A stretch of 64,000 bases of DNA from Narthecium ossifragum (Eukaryota; Streptophyta; Magnoliopsida; Dioscoreales; Nartheciaceae), in NCBI GenBank assembly GCA_963920575.1, contig OY986967.1, positions 8,798,061-8,862,060 on the forward strand. Direction: 5' to 3'. A program made the translations under genes and the position numbers. Position 1 is the stretch's first letter. Every line of letters begins with the position of its first letter. Below the pieces are notes generated by a model. The model ran no database searches and had not been told where the DNA came from. It worked only from the letters and a program-made list of their open reading frames with translations. Positions 30,621 through 42,140 of this stretch are shown here, in pieces.

Positions 30621-32769
30621 TGTAGACACCAATTTTGACTAAGGTCAAATTTGAGGGTATTTACGAAATTACCCCTACTCGCCTCAGACATTCTTCGAAG
30701 GTACGTTATCAGACATACAAGTTCAAAGACACACAGAGCATACATAAATTGCCCTATATGTGATCCTCCATGGTTTTGAAAGTATCTTACACGAACCATG
30801 AGCACAAAGGGCGTTCTGGTAATTTTACCTGCCCAAGGGTATTTTAGGAATTCAGGACAAAATACATACATGGACTATCTAAAACATCCCATCATGACCC
30901 TGTATAGTTTTTACGGCATCCTACAAAAGCTAAGTCAATATAGGGGCATTTTGGTAATTTTACCACATCAAGGGTATTTTGGGGATTTAAGCAAAATATA
31001 TGCTTAGACTCTCTCTTATACTCCATCATGCCTTTTACGTGGTTCGAGTAACATCCTACTGAAATTAAAAGGAATTGGGGGCATTTTAGTAATTTCGCCC
31101 GCCAGGGATATTTTGGGAATCTCGACCAAAATACATGTTCAGGATCCCTACAATATTTGAGAAATGCCTATGTATGGTATTTTGGGAATCTTATACAAAC
31201 CGGAAGCATAAAGGGTATTTCGGTGAATTTTACCTTCTAAGGGTATTTTGGTCATTCTAGCAAAATATAGGCTTGACCAACCTAGAACATTCTAAATTAG
31301 TCCTTAATGGTTTTGAAGGCATCCTACATAAACCAGGGACATATAAAGGGCATTTTTGGTCTTTTAGCCCCAGTGGGTATTTTGGTCATTTGCTCCGAAT
31401 GCACATTTGTCACAAACATATATGACAAATGTTGTTTCCACTATTTAAAGTATCATTTATTTTAAATACATTCTTGTCCAAAACATATATGAACTCCATA
31501 CCAACCAAAGAACCAAAAAGGGTATTTTGGTAATTTCATCCTCATTCAGCCTTCTTAAAGCTTTGACGACATACTATACAAGCTACGAGGGTATTTTGGT
31601 CATTTTAAACCTCTAGGGGTACAATTGTCCAAGTGAAGGCACCTCTACCTGCTTTGGAGGTATTTCGGTTCAAAAACATATATGACCGATAAAAAGGGCA
31701 TTAGGGTAAATTATCTACGACATGGTCAAATATTTGAACATTTAAGAAAATATTCAAAATTCGAACAAGTATTCAAATTCATGGTTCGAATTCAAATTCA
31801 AATAAATTTGATATACCCACCCCTAAATCTAAACTACCTAAATCCTACTCTCTTAACCACCCAAATCTCAAACTCCCCAACCAAAATTCAAATCTAAAAT
31901 CATCCAACCTAAATAAAAGTTTGCATACCTACGTCCAAGCCTTCCATCAGCATTATAAGATATGACATGGCATCATATAATTGGAGACTTGGGGTAGGGT
32001 TTAGCTTAAGAAAAAGTTCCGAGGGAGCAACATAAAGTAGGGTGTAGGTTAACGAAAAATTCCGAGGGAGCAACATCCATACATCCCAACAAATTGGATC
32101 TCCTCTCAGCCCTCCTACGCACACGTGTTTTGCAAAGTATTAAAAAATAATAAATGAGGAGATTTGATTTCATCTCAAACCACGACTCTCTCAGCCGTGA
32201 GAATCAAGCCAACGACTTTTCAAATTTCGGAAATCCCGCCTAACCTCTCCTAACACCTATAAATAGAGAGGGAGGGGGGTGAATGAAGGCTGATAGATAG
32301 AAGGTTGAAGAAGGCTTGGAGAGGAAGGAAATTTATTTCCTTGAAGACGCCGAGAGATAGAAGAAGGAAATTTATTTCCTTGAAGATCGTGCCATCAAAC
32401 CAAAAGTCCAAAGCAATAGATTCAAGGGTTCTTCATCGGCAACGAAGGTGCGGGTCGAAGGCTTAAGCCTTCACCCAAGAGCCTTCTTATTTCCTTTCTT
32501 CTTCCTCTTCTTATTTTTTCATTTTGAATGTAACGGGATTTAAAGGCCCGAATCCTTAATCAGGGGTTTTCCCTTTTGGGTTGTAATTGATGGGTTGCCA
32601 ATCTCATCATCGGTATGCAGTTCCCAAAGGAAAGAGGATCTGCAGCTTGTGATGATATTGGGAACTCAGGAGTGTTGTTCCCGCAAATCCCACCATGTAA
32701 TTCAAACTTTTGATCACAATAAAATTAACAAATCTCGTTCCCCCGAGATCTCGATTTTATTGTCTAACA
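30621..32769 (+). mobile_element. Tat 3' LTR (2149 bp)
   Basis: Close match to the 5' LTR; same TATA box (32257-32266) and motif array. A short cluster of differences at 31169-31190 replaces GTTTTTTATAACATC-type sequence of the 5' LTR with GGTATTTTGGGAATC, one more motif of the array. Confidence 0.92.
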
Positions 32770-32774
32770 GAGAA

Positions 32775-32875
32775 AAATAGGTTAGAGGGAACCCTCGCCA
32801 ATATTTTCCGCGTTTCTTTAGGTTCCAGTTTGCGTCGCCCTGCCCGGTTGGGCTTTCGCGGGTCGGGGCGCGACA
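32775..32875. mobile_element. Palindromic Tekay-derived insertion, right arm
   Basis: Plus-orientation Tekay LTR end, from AAATAGGTTAGAGGGAACCC to GGTCGGGGCGCGACA, followed by the target duplication ATACT (32876-32880). Its last 75 or so bases are the inverted repeat of 9205-9280. Confidence 0.8.
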
Positions 32876-32880
32876 ATACT

Positions 32881-33340
32881 CATGTACAAGCATACTAATT
32901 CTAGATTCTTTAACTCGGCTAGTTCCTTCATATGTAACCTCGAGCTTATCCCATATCTCTTTCGCTGATTTGCATTCCGAGACCCTATTGAATTCACTAG
33001 GACTAAGGGCACAAAATAGGAAGCTTTTGGCCTTGGCGTTTTTTTGAAGGTTGTTTAGACCGGTTGGGGTGTAGTTACTCTTAGTTTTTGGGACTTATTT
33101 CCCTTCAACTATTTTCATTGGAACATTAGTTCCATCCTCTATGACCAACCAACCTTCACTATCCATTGATTGGATGAATATTTCCATTTTGGTCTTCCAA
33201 TACATATAATTTGATCCATTGAAGTATGGTGGCCTGTTGGTAGCTTGTTCCTCTACGTTTTTCATCTCGAGATAGGATCCTCTAAGGGTTGTTATACCAA
33301 TAAAATAGAGACCTAGCTCTGAAACCAATTGAAGGTCCAA
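32881..33340 (-). pseudogene. Sirevirus gag N-terminal part
   Basis: Minus strand reads RPPYFNGSNYMYWKTKMEIF and IQSMDSEGWLVIEDG, the typical start of copia gag, then stops. Further pieces (CESKSAKEIWDKL-like) lead to the ATACT target site and join 9204. It would encode the capsid N-terminus. Confidence 0.85.
33316..33327 (-). other. Sirevirus primer binding site
   Basis: Minus strand TGGTTTCAGAGC, one mismatch from the initiator-Met tRNA complement, two bases inside the 5' LTR end at 33330. Confidence 0.75.
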
Positions 33341-34378
33341 GAGGGGAGGTGAATTGGACTCTTTTCGAAAAACTAGAGTACTGGAAAAATCATGTAGAGA
33401 AGATCTAATACCTTAAATGCTTGTAAATGGGATGAAACAAAAGTAAATCAGCTTGCAACAATATATGAAAGAGAGGTTAGAGAGATTGCACCGATTTTAT
33501 AGTGGTTCGACCCAACTCTTGGTCTACGTCCACTTCTCTCGAGGTCCTCCTTAAGGTTCAACTACTTGCAAATCTTTACAAGCTTCTTCTCCAAGCTTCC
33601 GGGTGCTTAGTAACCTTACAATCACTCCTAGTATACTTCTTCACACTCGAAACAGGTTTACAAAGGTTTAGTCTCAAGGTAGATGAGTAGAAAACTCTTT
33701 CTAAAACTTTCACAAATGATCTCAGAAATATCAATAATAGTTGTGGCAAGTTTACATAAGAAAACTAATTATATTTGGCCTTCAACCAGGTAAAAAACAA
33801 GCTCCAACTGCTCTCTGCAAATCTCCAACGGCTAGTTTTTTACTCTATGCGTTGCTGGCGGTCGACCCCTACATCGTCCACCAGGTACAAAAACTCAGCT
33901 TTCTTGAACCACGGTCGATCCACCTATCGACCGTGAGATCATCCATGACCCTCTGTTGGGAAACGCTTGATCCAGAGCCGATGCTCCGATTGACCGTCAC
34001 ATCTTCAATTTCCATCATCATATTCCACGATCGACCGTTGTATCGTCCGTCGGATCGTCCGTTAGCCTACAACATTTAAAACCACAATATCCAAACATCA
34101 ACGATCGATCGGTCCATGGACCGTTGCATCAACCGTGAGGCTCTGTGAAGAAAATGGCTTCCCAGGGTCCATCCTCCGATCGACAGTGAGCTAACATTTG
34201 AAATGGGCAAGTTTGGTGCACCCACCGTACAACCCCGCGGTCGATCCATGCATCGACCGTCAGTACAATAATTCATCAAATATTGAATTTAAGGCTTTCA
34301 TTTAAAAGGGTAATAAATATTAAACATATATTTTATCATTTAATGTAAATTGGATTCATCAAAACTAGGTTAGGATCA
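33330..34378 (-). mobile_element. Sirevirus 5' LTR
   Basis: About 1.05 kb. Its right 310 bases match the truncated 3' LTR at 2072-2372, and its left end (minus strand CCTCCCCTCTTGGACCTTCA) is the U5 terminus before the primer site. Contains GGTCGATCC and CGACCGTC motifs at 33860-34260. Confidence 0.85.
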
Positions 34379-35262
34379 ATAAGAGCCTCACGGTCGATGT
34401 GGCGATCGATGGACCGGTCGACCGTCGTGTTTGTTTATGTTTTATATACTTTGGCTAAGTGTTGGCTTGGAGGGGAGTTGTTTTTAATTGTTGTAGGCTC
34501 ATGGACGATCTAGCGGTCGATGCGTGGATCGACCGCGACAATGTTTACTCAAGTGAAGAAGCGACGGTCGATCGAAGCATCAACCCTTGGAAGCATTTTT
34601 CACAACAGAGGCTCACGGTCGATCTGGCGGTCGATGGGTGGATCAACCGTGTCTCGCAAAGGCTGAGTTTTGAACCTGTCGTTCGTTGTGGCATACGATG
34701 CATGGATCGACCGCCAGTAACACGCAGAGTAAAAAACTAGTCGTTGGAGAGTTGCATGGAGCCGTTGGAGGTGCTTTTTGAGCTAGTTGATGGCCGGATA
34801 TAAGTAGCCTTTTCTTGTAAACTTGTCCCAACTATTATTGATATTTTTGAGAGCATTTCGGTAAGTTTTAGCAAAAGTTTTCTACTCATTTTCCTTGAGC
34901 TACAATCTTTGTAAAGCTTCCTCAAGTGTGAAGAAGCAACTTGTGAAGATCCCAACAGTTGGTTGATGATGTTATAAGGTTCTCAAGCACTCGGAAGCTT
35001 GGTGGAGAGCTTGTAATCGATTTTGCAAGTAGTGAAACCTCAAGGAGCACCTTGAGTGAAGTGGACGTAGACCAAGGTTGGGTCGAACCACTATAAAACA
35101 ACGGTGGAATCTCTCTAACTTCTCCCTATTTCCCTATTTACTGATTGCATCATTTTGTTCTTATTCACAAGCATACTACTTTCTTGGACTCCCCTACCTA
35201 GGTTTTTTCATCTATCGAATTTTTGAAAATAGTCCAATTCACCCCCCCCTCTTGGAGTTTCA
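34379..35262 (+). mobile_element. Second Sirevirus LTR, inverted, 5'-truncated
   Basis: The same LTR family in plus orientation, ending CCCCTCTTGGAGTTTCA and sharing the blocks GTGGACGTAGACCAA and CTCTAACTTCTC with the reverse of 33330-34070. It starts inside the LTR right where the other LTR's outer end stops, so the two form a head-to-head inverted pair. Palindrome-type motifs GGTCGATCTGGCGGTCGATG occur at 34385-34720. The right side abuts a Tekay LTR with no recoverable target duplication. Confidence 0.8.
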
Positions 35263-38059
35263 AAATCCATATCAAATCAAGACCAAATCCTACCAAACAC
35301 TTATAAGATGTTAAGAAAGCTATCAAGCAACATCTAGCATAGTTTAATTGAAGAACAATCAAACAAACAACCAAGAACACACAAAACAAGCCTAAATAAA
35401 GAATCCTACCTTCGGAAGTCGCCGCGCCGCCAAGACCTGATCCAGCTAGAACCACCACGGATGAGCTGACGCCGGCACCTGCAAACGCAGCCCGGGTAGG
35501 AGTGAGCAACAAAGCTCAGTAGAGTTCTACTCTACTCTATGTCGGACAGGAAGAAAGGGAAACAATAAAGTCTCGGGCTCTATCTCATCTCTATGGGAAA
35601 CTCACATTACGTCCACCGCCTACCCCAGGGCATGCACTTTATGACCTCAACTGTCAACAGCCGTCTCTCTCAACATTCAAGCGCCCAATGCTAAACAACA
35701 AAGGGGTAAGACCCAGGTCAGCACGTAACTTCTCTTAACACGGATACTGAGCATGAGACGAGAGCTCTGGGCGACCTTTACATCTCAAACAACAGATAGT
35801 AGCCTACTAGACCCATCCTCGAGAATACAAAGATTCAACAATACAATCGCCCTAGACCTCGCTACCCAGCCACGGTCCTAGAGCTAGATCCGAGCTACCC
35901 GAGAGCCTTGGATCGGCAAAGACCCTATTCACTCACGCCGTAACCTTATACTCTAATGCAAACAAGATGCATGAAATGCTCAGACACATATAAAGAGATA
36001 TAAGCATGCAACATGATGACATCAATTATATAGGGCTGGGCATAGCTTGAAGCTAACCAAAGGGTGAGCATAGCAAGGGTGTAAAGCAAAGAAAATATAT
36101 CTAACAAAGCAATTATAATAAGCACCTAACATATCAAATTTCGGCATTTCAATGGCGTTTACAGCCGTCAACCGCAATTTGATACAATGGGGATACAACC
36201 CCGGCCAACCAACACACAACAAATTCTATCAATACAATCATTCATTCTACACTACTACCCTTGGCGCACGCCGACAATCAATTGGGCTATATTTAAAGCT
36301 GTAAAGGGCACATCGTCGGCCCATTTATACTAAACATTCCCAGGGGTTGTCACTCCCCCCGGTTTACCACAAAGCAATAAAGCACCCACAAACTATATCT
36401 ATATAGGTATAACATGCTTTATCGGGAAGCTGCTTGAAAATCAGTAGAAATCGGTAAACCGATCCGAAATATAAATCATGGCCTAATCCGAAGAAAAACC
36501 CATCAAAATCCTGATTTAAAATATTATAATATACCTTACCCATCATTGGGAAGGTCATACGAGAAAGCCGGGTTGAAAGGAAATCGAAACTGTTGAAATC
36601 AGAATCAACAATATCAATCAGCATATAAGAGATCGATCTTCTTACCCAAGAAGATTGATCTTCTACATGAGTGCTCTCTGCCTCATGGAGGAGATCGATC
36701 TTCACCCAAGAGAAGATCGACCTTCCTTAAGAAACTCCTCTATCTGGGAAGGAAGAGAACGATCTTCATGGTATTCCCAAACTAGGCTTTTGTCTAGGGA
36801 AAGGAGAGATCGATCTTCATACTCATGAAGATCGATCTTCCCCAAGTGCTCCCTCTGTGAAAGGAAGAGATCGATCATCACACAAGGGAAGATCGATCTT
36901 CCTCAGACTGGACAGAACACCAACATATAAACGATCGATCTTCCCAACCGCGAAGATCAATCCTTCAAAGTTGGGAACCGAGGTGGCAACAAGAAGATCG
37001 ATCTTCATCATTCCATGAAGATTGATCCTTCTTGCGCCGACACCATACATGAATAGTGACTGGAATCCAATTTCTTGGATTCGATCTATTAAAACGTATC
37101 AAAATCAAACCAAACTTAGTTGAGGTGTGCAATTGGATGTGGGGGATCTAATGACACTAAGAAATCAAACTTCTGATGATCAAATCCCCATAAATCAAAC
37201 CAATTGCCCGAAAGCCGACAAAACCGAAGAATACTCAATTTGTGGGATTTGATCTATCAAACGGTGATGAAATCCATTCAAACTTTGCAAGAAGGTCTAT
37301 ATGAAGGTGGGGGATTCATTCATGCAATAAAAACCAAAATCATATCGTGAAAAAGCAGATCTGAGTCTGACCCCGTCGAAAAACCGACAAAAATATGGAA
37401 TTCATCCAAAAGAATACAGAAATGACACTACAGCTAGCTTCTAAACATACCATCGAGAATACCGAAAAGAAAGGCATTCCAACAAACACAACGGCAAAAA
37501 ATCAAATAAAAGAGATCCTAGGGTTACCAATTCACCAGAATTGGGTAGAAGCACCTACATGTAGCAACAAGCAGACAATCTACAAGGATCCACATCGAAA
37601 ACCTGCAGGCCAAGCTCCAGCCGACAGCCCATGAGGAGAGAGAGGAGAGAAGAGAAAGAAAGGGAAGAGTGAGAAAAGAAAGGGCTATTTATAGATATCA
37701 GAACCGATCTCGACCGTCCGATTCGATCTTTCCCGATCGAGCTCTGATCTTTCAATCGAAAGCACCCCTAAGGTCCTAGTCAATAAAATTCATCAATCCA
37801 ATGCAGTGTGTGCAACGCGAGTGAAAAACAGACCGCCAGAGTGCAATTTTACCAAATTGGCCCTGGGGTCCAAAACAGCCATATGATCACCCGATCGTAC
37901 CCGACACGGAACTAAACCAACAGGAAACGGCTCTCGACCTACGCGGTTGAGCCAGGCTAGAGGAACGGTTCCTCACAAACCCGATCATGAAACAAGGCCA
38001 AACGGGCCAAACCCTCGACCTAACGCGGTCGGACCAGGTTGGAGGAACGGGTCCTCATA
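35263..38059 (-). mobile_element. Tekay LTR, probable 3' LTR of the right-hand Tekay element, truncated
   Basis: Right edge GGAACGGGTCCTCATA sits next to the Tekay pol end on the minus strand, so this is the 3' LTR. It contains the conserved block CACCTGCAAACGCAGCCCGG near 35480, a TATA box (minus strand CTATAAATAGCC at about 37685) with a CT-rich leader, and the array at 36630-37030. The left end is lost at the inverted Sirevirus LTR. Confidence 0.85.
36630..37030. repeat. TCGA-core array, AGATCGATCTTC type
   Basis: At least ten sites, mostly GAGATCGATCTTC followed 15-25 bases later by AAGATCGATCTTC, some decayed to GATTGATC by single transitions. The sites often occur in pairs around short spacers. 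Confidence 0.9.
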
Positions 38060-38534
38060 ACCTATGACCCTTAAAGAAATTTCATCCCGAAATTCGATAA
38101 GAGTAGTGCCAACAACAAAAAGAAAACAAGCACACCATCACAAGAAAAAAGGTCAGCAAGGTCACAAGCTGAGTGACCATACAAACAGAAAGGGCACCAA
38201 CGCCCACAACAGCTCTGCACCTCCAGAGGACTAACACTGACGAAACTATCCTGTCTCTCGAGACTGGTCTCTACTGTCAAGAATATGAACTGACTTCCCT
38301 CTTGTGCATTATATCTGGTACAAACTCGAATCATCACCTCTGATGATGCCGGACAAAACTGAATAATGTCTACTCGTCTCTTCCGCTGTCAAACTGACTG
38401 GACCTCTATGTCGTTTCATTCGAAAGGACACTCTGTGACCAATTGCAAACTCCAACAGTTGACACCTCTGACCCATACAAACCCTCTACCACTCTGGCTT
38501 GATCCATGTTGATCTTATGGAGATAGAGTGACGA
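38060..38534 (-). pseudogene. Tekay pol C-terminal end and polypurine region
   Basis: On the minus strand the block ATTTCGGGATGAAATTTCTT followed by a short purine run and the LTR start is the standard 3' end of Del/Tekay elements (FRDEIS in translation). Upstream are LEFAIGHRVSFRM, equivalent to the conserved integrase-tail motif LEFxxGDxVFLRV, and FVPDIMHKREV. Several stops interrupt. It continues at 42141 across the solo LTR. Confidence 0.7.
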
Positions 38535-39032
38535 TGTCGCGCCCCGACCTGCGTAGGCCCAACCGGGCCGGGCGACGCGAACCGGAACCTAACCTACTGC
38601 GAAAATTTTGGCGAGGTTTCCCTCTAATCATAGTGGTCTCCCTAGTAATTCATAATCATCCTGTATTAACATACAATTACAAATCTCAAAGACTGAAATT
38701 GAATAGATACAAATCCTCAACATGGTAAAAGTTATAAAAAATCTCTCCCGTAGGAGGCTAACTAAACAAAGGGTTAGAAAAGACGATAGCCACACCTCAA
38801 GCACCGCCAGATGCCGCCACGTCACCAAACACCGGCCCGGTAGGGGCGACCGAAGAAGAGCTAGCGCCAGCACCTGCAAAACGCAGCCCGGGTAGGAGTG
38901 AGCACTAAGCTCAGCAGGGACACTACACTACGACACTCAGAATGAAGGGGAACACAACAGTGTCGCCCTCAAGCAAAGGCTGGGTGTACACAGGGGTCCC
39001 ATAACTCCACCGCGTGTCCCTGAAGGGAGGCC

Positions 39033-39188
39033 TCAGTTATTAAGCTCCATCTCCTCTTGTTCCTCCACTTGAACTCCTAGATCTGATGTGGACAGGCTTT
39101 CTTTGTTAGATTTCTTCTTCCAACCAATTTGATCTACTTTATCGTTCAAGGGCAACAACTTTTCTTTCCATGGTCGGCGACCTTGCAT
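39033..39188 (-). CDS. Small leader ORF of family G, 51 codons
   Basis: The ATG at 39188 is 26 bases inside the primer site; the product begins MQGRRPWKEKLLPLNDKV and ends acidic, VEEQEEMELNN, with a TGA at 39033. Charged, no known domain; it could be the start of gag truncated at the deletion or a true leader ORF. Confidence 0.4.
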   Translation of the reverse strand: MQGRRPWKEKLLPLNDKVDQIGWKKKSNKESLSTSDLGVQVEEQEEMELNN

Positions 39189-39213
39189 TCACTACAAATA
39201 AATTCTAATCAAA

Positions 39214-39231
39214 TCCCCGGCAACGGCGCCA
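39214..39231 (-). other. Family G primer binding site (tRNA-Asp type)
   Basis: Minus strand TGGCGCCGTTGCCGGGGA, the classic Athila-type primer site complementary to the tRNA-Asp 3' end, 6 bases inside the LTR. Confidence 0.9.
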
Positions 39232-41223
39232 AAAACTTGATGAATAAATTTTATATCTCGCAAGTATACGAATCGGTGTAATCAGTATAGCAGCAAGACG
39301 AGTATCGTACCCACAGAGATTTGTAGAGATTATTAGAGTAAAACGCTAAAGAACAGAAAAGAAAGAAAATAAAGAAGGGAAAATAAGAAATATGAAGTCT
39401 CGAAAATAGACGATCTAATAACAAAATAAGAAAACGATGGAAATATGATGGATGAATACTAAGGTTCCGATTTCACCATAACATCCTCATTCTATGCATT
39501 GAATCAATCAAGATCTCAGTTTAATTCCAAGGGCTCGTTCTTCCGGTATGATGATCCGTTCGGCTGCGGTCTTCACCAAGTACCCTCAATTAACCCTAGC
39601 TAATGAACCCATAACTAAGTGTTAACCAAGAATCCATTAAGCTCTAAAGAGCAATTATGAACCAAGAATACTCTTAGCTTGAACCCGGCCTCGACATAAA
39701 CTCATTCATTCATAGATCCTGCAAGATTAGGGAATGAACCCTCGCCCAATCTCACATACAACAATCTATAATACTTCTATTGGCCAGATAAAGGTATTTA
39801 AGATCTCAGTTATAATAATGAATGAAACAAGGAAAATAAACTGATAAAATAATCATGATCCAATAACATAGAATGATTCAGTTAGGGCTACATCGGTACC
39901 TTAGAAAAGAAACTAGCCACTCATGTTCACCATGAGGGCAACAAAACTAATGAAGAAATAAAGAAGAAATAAGAAAAGAAAACCAAGCATGGAACCCTTC
40001 TCCTCGCCTCCAAACGCTGCCAAAAAGTCCTCCTCAAACCCTAAAAAGAGTCATATTTATAGGCTCAAGTGTCTCCATCCACGGATTAGATCTAAACCGT
40101 TGATTTTCTTCACTGGGAAAGTCGGATCGATCGGACTTTAGGTGTTGGATCGATCCGTTGCGTAGAAATTCGCTGTTTTTGGCTATTCCCGAGTCCGATC
40201 GATCGGACTATGGGTGTCGGATTGATCGGACCCCGTAGGAGGGATGGAGGGATCGATCGGACCCCTTATGGCTGAAAAATATATGTTCTGTCACGTTTCT
40301 GCGTAGTCCGATCGATCGGACTCTGGGTGTCGGATCGATCGGACTTCCAGCTTATTTTCTGTTCTGCCATTCAGACTGCGCCATCGGTACTAAAAGTGCC
40401 GTTCTTTAGGAAACTCGGAATCACGAACCGTAAAATTCTCCAGAATCTAGACTTCAAGAGCTTTCCAACCATATATGGCACATCATCTGGTTCTTCATGA
40501 GCAGGTACAGATTAATTTTTGAAGTTGATCCATATACTCTTTTCAGCTTCTTTTAGCCCCAATTTCCTGCATTTTCCAAACAACCATTTGAAGCAACATA
40601 TAGATGTAAAAATAGTAATAAAGATGTTGATTAAGGATAATAATCTAGCAATTGAGATGGTTATAAGGCTGTTCAGAGTGCACTTTCATGCACTCATCAG
40701 ACTACCCGAAAGCCCCGGATCGGCGATCAACCCATCACCAACGTCCTACACAGATGCAACTAATGCACAAAGCAATGCATGTTATGAGCACACACAAGAA
40801 TATATAGATAAGCATGCATCAGTATGTGATTGTATATCAAACAAGGTCTGGGCGTGGCAGCCTGCCGGCCCGGGGTGGTGAACAGGTAAGTAAGGTCTAG
40901 GAGCTGCTACAGTGGTACCACCACCAACTGTCAGCAGTCCGCCACAACACCTGCATTGGGAAGCAGTCCCGCAAACAACAGCTCACAGATATCACAGTTA
41001 AAGCTCTCGGCGCACGCCGACATGCAAGGCTAAGAAAAGCTATAGGATTACCCGCCCATTTATTCTAAACATCCCGGAAGTCATCACTCCCCCGATTCAC
41101 CACTGCCCCTATTATAGGGGTTAACATGCTTAAACATATGTACCAGATATAAAACAGTAGACAAAACCATCATACAAAGCCCCGCGGGCAAAAGCCACTT
41201 GAAAACACCCCTCAGCCACTAAG

Positions 41224-41455
41224 AGATCGATCTCCCTTCCCAAGGGGATCGATCTTCTTAGTACATGGAAGAAACTCGTCCCTGTCAATCGAAGGAGATC
41301 GATCTTCTCCACCAGAAGGATCGATCTTCTTCGTGCCATGGAACTTGCCACCTCAACCTAGGCAAGGATCGATCTTCTCCCACCGAGGGATCGATCCTAC
41401 TCGGGCTGGGCGTGACGCCACATAAGGGATCGATCTTCCCTCAAGGGAGATAGAT
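41224..41455. repeat. TCGA-core array, AGATCGATCTTC/GGATCGATCTTC type
   Basis: About nine sites such as GGGGATCGATCTTCTTAG, GGAGATCGATCTTCTCC and AGGATCGATCTTC. A second cluster with GAGATCGATCTC sites is at 41825-41935 on the other side of the TATA box. Confidence 0.88.
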
Positions 41456-42140
41456 CCGAATGGATTCTCCGGCGACCGGACGGCGAGAAATACCGCCGGA
41501 AAATACAACCAAATCCCCCGAAACTCTGGGATCTGGTAGATCAAGAAACTACGAGTCCAAAACCGGTGAAATCATGAAAAACAAACATGTATTTTAACAG
41601 ATCTAAGTAAAAGATCACAATAAAACCGGAAAAACTCCAAAAACCTGAAAGATTATAGGTAGGATCCCTGCCTATGCAATAGCAGCTTCAATCCAAGCTA
41701 CTAGGCCTTAGATCTTCCTCAAACGAAGTCAAATCCAGCAAGAACACGGTTGAAATCTCGGATTTTCCAAAAAAATCAAAAGAAAAGGTTTCGTTCGTTT
41801 TATAGACGAACGAACCGACTCAAGAGAGATCGATCTCTTTTGAGAAGAGATCGATCGTCCTTGCTAAATTGGGTTTGACTTTCTGGTACTAAGAGATCGA
41901 TCTCCTAGCTAGGAAGATCGATCCCTTAGGTGCAGAAAGCTAGCCTTGAGCTAAAACTTAAGCCCAAGCCCGGATCTTTCGATCCCGAATCCAACTAACC
42001 ATTCTAACCAAACATTAACACAAACATGGTCAGTGTGTGCACACGCGGGTGTGAAACTAGCCGACAAGGCGCAATTTACCAAATTGCCCTTGCGGTCCAC
42101 GACGAGCCACAGGAGTAAAAGGACGGGTCCTCACAGACGA

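Larger units (their letters stand above)
9314..32769 (+). mobile_element. Tat-lineage Ty3/gypsy retrotransposon, nested and internally deleted
   Basis: Two matching LTRs (9314-11467 and 30621-32769), a primer site at 11473, gag-pol in sense, an antisense ORF and a polypurine tract define the element. Target duplication GAGAC (9309-9313) versus GAGAA (32770-32774) differs by one base. Dual RNase H domains place it in the Tat/Ogre branch. It hosts a Tekay solo LTR at 11552 and another at 19415 (itself hosting LARD A). It lacks protease and most RT, so it could move only with help. The first 290 aligned LTR bases show about five substitutions, a fairly recent insertion. Confidence 0.9.
2072..34378 (-). 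mobile_element. Sirevirus-type Ty1/copia element, split by nested insertions
   Basis: On the minus strand the order is 5' LTR (34378 to 33330), primer site (33327 to 33316), gag start (33340 to 32881), the insertion 9205-32875, then gag (9204 to 7824), protease, integrase, RT and RNase H (to 4749), an extra downstream ORF (4170 to 2835), a polypurine tract and a truncated 3' LTR (2372 to 2072). The RNase H end and the extra 3' ORF fit the Sirevirus lineage. Many stops and frameshifts make it a dead, old copy; it is the oldest host layer of the left half. Confidence 0.85.
39024..40699 (-). mobile_element. Family G element remnant: 5' LTR, primer site and start of leader
   Basis: LTR 39238-40699 (1462 bases; minus strand TGATGAGTGCATG ... 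TATTCATCA), primer site 39214-39231, then about 190 bases of leader. The rest, including the 3' LTR, is deleted. Array sites of TCGGATCGATCGGAC type lie at 40120-40350, TATA near 40053. Confidence 0.87.
38535..42135 (-). mobile_element. Tekay solo LTR, TSD GACGA, holding a family G remnant
   Basis: Starts TGTCGCGCCCCGACCTGCGT and ends ACGGGTCCTCACA; GACGA is present at 38530-38534 and 42136-42140. A family G piece (about 39024-40699) interrupts it. Minus-strand TATA box near 41798 (TATAAAACG). Palindrome clusters lie on both sides of it, at 41825-41935 and 41224-41455. Confidence 0.92.
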
